Shown one piece after another: positions 5,778 through 7,414 of a DNA stretch of 7,414 nt; the first letter of the stretch is position 1; every line of letters starts with the position of its first letter. The position numbers and the translations under genes are program-made. This stretch comes from Bacteroidales bacterium (GTDB lineage Bacteria; Bacteroidota; Bacteroidia; Bacteroidales; JAADJA01), in the NCBI GenBank assembly GCA_029933495.1, contig JAOZOC010000152.1, positions 1 through 7,414 on the forward strand. The letters are read 5' to 3'. The notes under the pieces were generated by a model. That model was not told the origin of the DNA, did not search any database, and saw only the letters and a program-made list of their open reading frames with translations.

Positions 5778-6821
5778 ATGAGTCTATTTACGATATCGGG
5801 TTCACCGCATGTTCATTCTGACACGACAACCAAAAAGTTGATGTACAGTGTCATTTATGCCATGATACCTGCCTTGCTCGTTTCCGTTTACTTTTTTGGG
5901 ATGGGAGCAGTACGTGTTATTTTAATTTCGGTAGTTGCCAGTATGCTGTTTGAATATCTCATACAGAAGTACCTTATTAAAGGGCCGGCAACCCTTACCG
6001 ACGGGTCTGCAATAATTACTGGGGTTTTACTTGCATTTAACGTACCAAGTAATTTACCAATAGTCATTATCATAATCGGAGCCTTTGTAGCCATTGCCAT
6101 CGGTAAGATGTCATTCGGCGGACTGGGTAAAAATATCTTTAATCCGGCTTTAGTAGGCAGGGTGTTTCTACTAATATCTTTTCCTGTGCAAATGACAAGC
6201 TGGCCGGTTCCAAAACCTCTGTTTGCAAAAGGATTAACTGATACCATAACAGGACCAACCCCTCTTGGTGCTTTGAAAGAAGAGTTGAAAAAAGGTGATA
6301 CTGTTCAACAGATAATGGATAACGGAGTAACGTTTCTCGAAAATGGCAAACAGGTAATTTATCATATTCCTTCGTATATGGATTCACTTATGGGAGATAT
6401 GGGAGGTTCGCTTGGTGAAATTTCGGCTATTGCAATTCTCATCGGTGCAATATATATGTTTCTGAAAAAGGTAATAACCTGGGAAATACCAACAGCTTAT
6501 ATAGGTAGTGTTATCATCTTTTCTGGTATTTTATGGATGGTTGATCCTGCACATTATGTAAATCCAGTTTTCCATCTGTTAACAGGTGGGTTGATGCTTG
6601 GAGCCTTTTTTATGGCAACTGATATGGTAACTTCTCCGATGTCATCAAAGGGACAACTTGTCTTTGGTCTTGGTGCCGGAATTCTGACGGTTTTGATAAG
6701 GGTATTCGGGGCATATCCCGAAGGAGTTTCGTTTGCAATATTAATTATGAATGCTTTCGTTCCGCTTATTGACCTGGGATTTAAACCAAAAAGATTTGGT
6801 GAGGTAGCAAAGAAACAATAA
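5778..6821 (+). CDS. rnfD: RnfD, membrane subunit of the Rnf complex (NqrB/RnfD family)
   Basis: RnfD is the multi-spanning, flavin-carrying inner-membrane subunit homologous to NqrB and thought to take part in ion translocation. The 347 residues show the family's hallmarks: SPHVHSDTTTKKLMYSVIYAMIPA at the N-terminus, TDGSAIITGVLLAFNVP at about 74-90, GGLGKNIFNPALVGRVFLL at 114-132, GGLMLGAFFMATDMVTSPM near 270-288, and SFAILIMNAFVPLIDL near the C-terminus. Hydrophobic segments suggest about nine or ten membrane helices. The covalent-FMN site should be Thr161 in D155-T-I-T-G-P-T161-PLG. The usual motif is Dxx(S/T)GAT, so Pro160 replaces the Ala. A hydrophilic insertion at about 163-205 follows. 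Translation starts at ATG 5778; rnfG starts 36 bp after the stop. Confidence 0.96.
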   Translation: MSLFTISGSPHVHSDTTTKKLMYSVIYAMIPALLVSVYFFGMGAVRVILISVVASMLFEYLIQKYLIKGPATLTDGSAIITGVLLAFNVPSNLPIVIIIIGAFVAIAIGKMSFGGLGKNIFNPALVGRVFLLISFPVQMTSWPVPKPLFAKGLTDTITGPTPLGALKEELKKGDTVQQIMDNGVTFLENGKQVIYHIPSYMDSLMGDMGGSLGEISAIAILIGAIYMFLKKVITWEIPTAYIGSVIIFSGILWMVDPAHYVNPVFHLLTGGLMLGAFFMATDMVTSPMSSKGQLVFGLGAGILTVLIRVFGAYPEGVSFAILIMNAFVPLIDLGFKPKRFGEVAKKQ

Positions 6822-6857
6822 TTAGAAGATCGTATAAAAATTATAAATATTAAGAAA

Positions 6858-7414
6858 ATGGCAAAAACAGAATCTTCTTTTAAAAATATGGTTATCACAC
6901 TCTTTGTTGTAACTGTAGTTGCCGCTCTGGCACTCGGGGGCGTTTACACTGTAACTAAGGAGCCAATTGCCATAGCAAAGAGGAAAAAAGTAGAAAAGGC
7001 TGTCAAGGATGTCGTTCCGGGATTTGATACGATAAGGAGCGAATTTAAGGTTCTTGGTGATGATGGCAAAGACTCGCTGACCTTTTTTGAAACATATAAA
7101 AATGGTGAAAAAGTCGGCACTGCAATTAAATCATATTCTCCTGAAGGATTTTCCGGAATGGTATGGATAATGGTTGGATTTGGACCTGATGGCAAAATAT
7201 TGAACACTGCTGTTCTTGATCATAAGGAAACTCCGGGTCTGGGTGATAAAATGGACATAAAAAAATCGAACTTTAGTGTTCAATTTCAAAATAAGTATCC
7301 TAAAGACTTTAATCTTAATGTAAAAAAAGATGGTGGCGATGTGGATGCAATAACGGCAGCAACTATTTCATCTCGCGCTTTCTGTGATGCTGTTAGGAGG
7401 GCTTATAAGGAGTT
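6858..7414 (+). CDS. rnfG: RnfG, FMN-carrying subunit of the Rnf complex, C-terminal end beyond the window
   Basis: RnfG is anchored by one N-terminal helix, with its FMN-binding domain outside the cytoplasmic membrane and its flavin attached to a threonine by the ApbE flavin transferase. The frame is open from ATG at 6858 to the window end (185 codons). Residues about 10-33 are the membrane anchor. The FMN-binding domain shows GFSGMVWIMVGFGPDGKI at 97-114, LDHKETPGLGDKM at 120-132, the family's ETPGLG loop, and VDAITAATISSRAF at 162-175. Thr169 in D-A-I-T-A-A-T is the predicted FMN site; Ala167 stands where Gly is common. Bacteroidota RnfG is usually about 190-230 residues, so little is missing. 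It follows rnfD on the same strand; rnfE and rnfA would be expected next. Confidence 0.95.
   Translation, partial: MAKTESSFKNMVITLFVVTVVAALALGGVYTVTKEPIAIAKRKKVEKAVKDVVPGFDTIRSEFKVLGDDGKDSLTFFETYKNGEKVGTAIKSYSPEGFSGMVWIMVGFGPDGKILNTAVLDHKETPGLGDKMDIKKSNFSVQFQNKYPKDFNLNVKKDGGDVDAITAATISSRAFCDAVRRAYKE

Overview
The window looks like a chromosomal piece of a Bacteroidota species, probably an anaerobic or facultative member of the Bacteroidales/Marinilabiliales. Support for this: AT-rich intergenic DNA, almost no Shine-Dalgarno sequences before the genes, TAnnTTTG-type -7 promoter boxes, an rnf gene order B-C-D-G, and protein sequences typical of that phylum. Species-level placement is not possible from the sequence alone.

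Left half, minus strand (1-2936): part of a tripartite efflux operon. It is transcribed right to left as an outer-membrane TolC-like factor (1635-2936), then a periplasmic adaptor lipoprotein (1-1016, C-terminus outside the window). An inner-membrane pump gene is expected further left. Between these two genes sits a compact cassette (1064-1635). It contains one 117-residue four-helix-bundle gene (23S rRNA intervening-sequence/Avd-like family) bounded by arrays of a 7-bp repeat (GACTTCN / GAAGTCN) in opposite orientation on the two sides. The outer ends of the two arrays match each other as imperfect inverted repeats, and the right end touches the tolC stop codon. This cassette is the most unusual thing in the window. 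It resembles a small mobile element of the kind known from 23S rRNA intervening sequences, here placed inside a protein-coding operon.

Middle (2937-3337): a roughly 400-bp divergent intergenic region with a plausible Bacteroidota promoter facing each way.

Right half, plus strand (3338-7414): the rnf operon, rnfB-rnfC-rnfD-rnfG, with rnfG cut by the window edge and rnfE and rnfA expected beyond it. The products form the membrane Rnf complex, which couples electron transfer between reduced ferredoxin and NAD+ to ion pumping. RnfB and RnfC carry the iron-sulfur clusters. RnfD and RnfG carry the candidate covalent-FMN threonines, although the RnfD attachment motif reads TGPT instead of the usual S/T-G-A-T.
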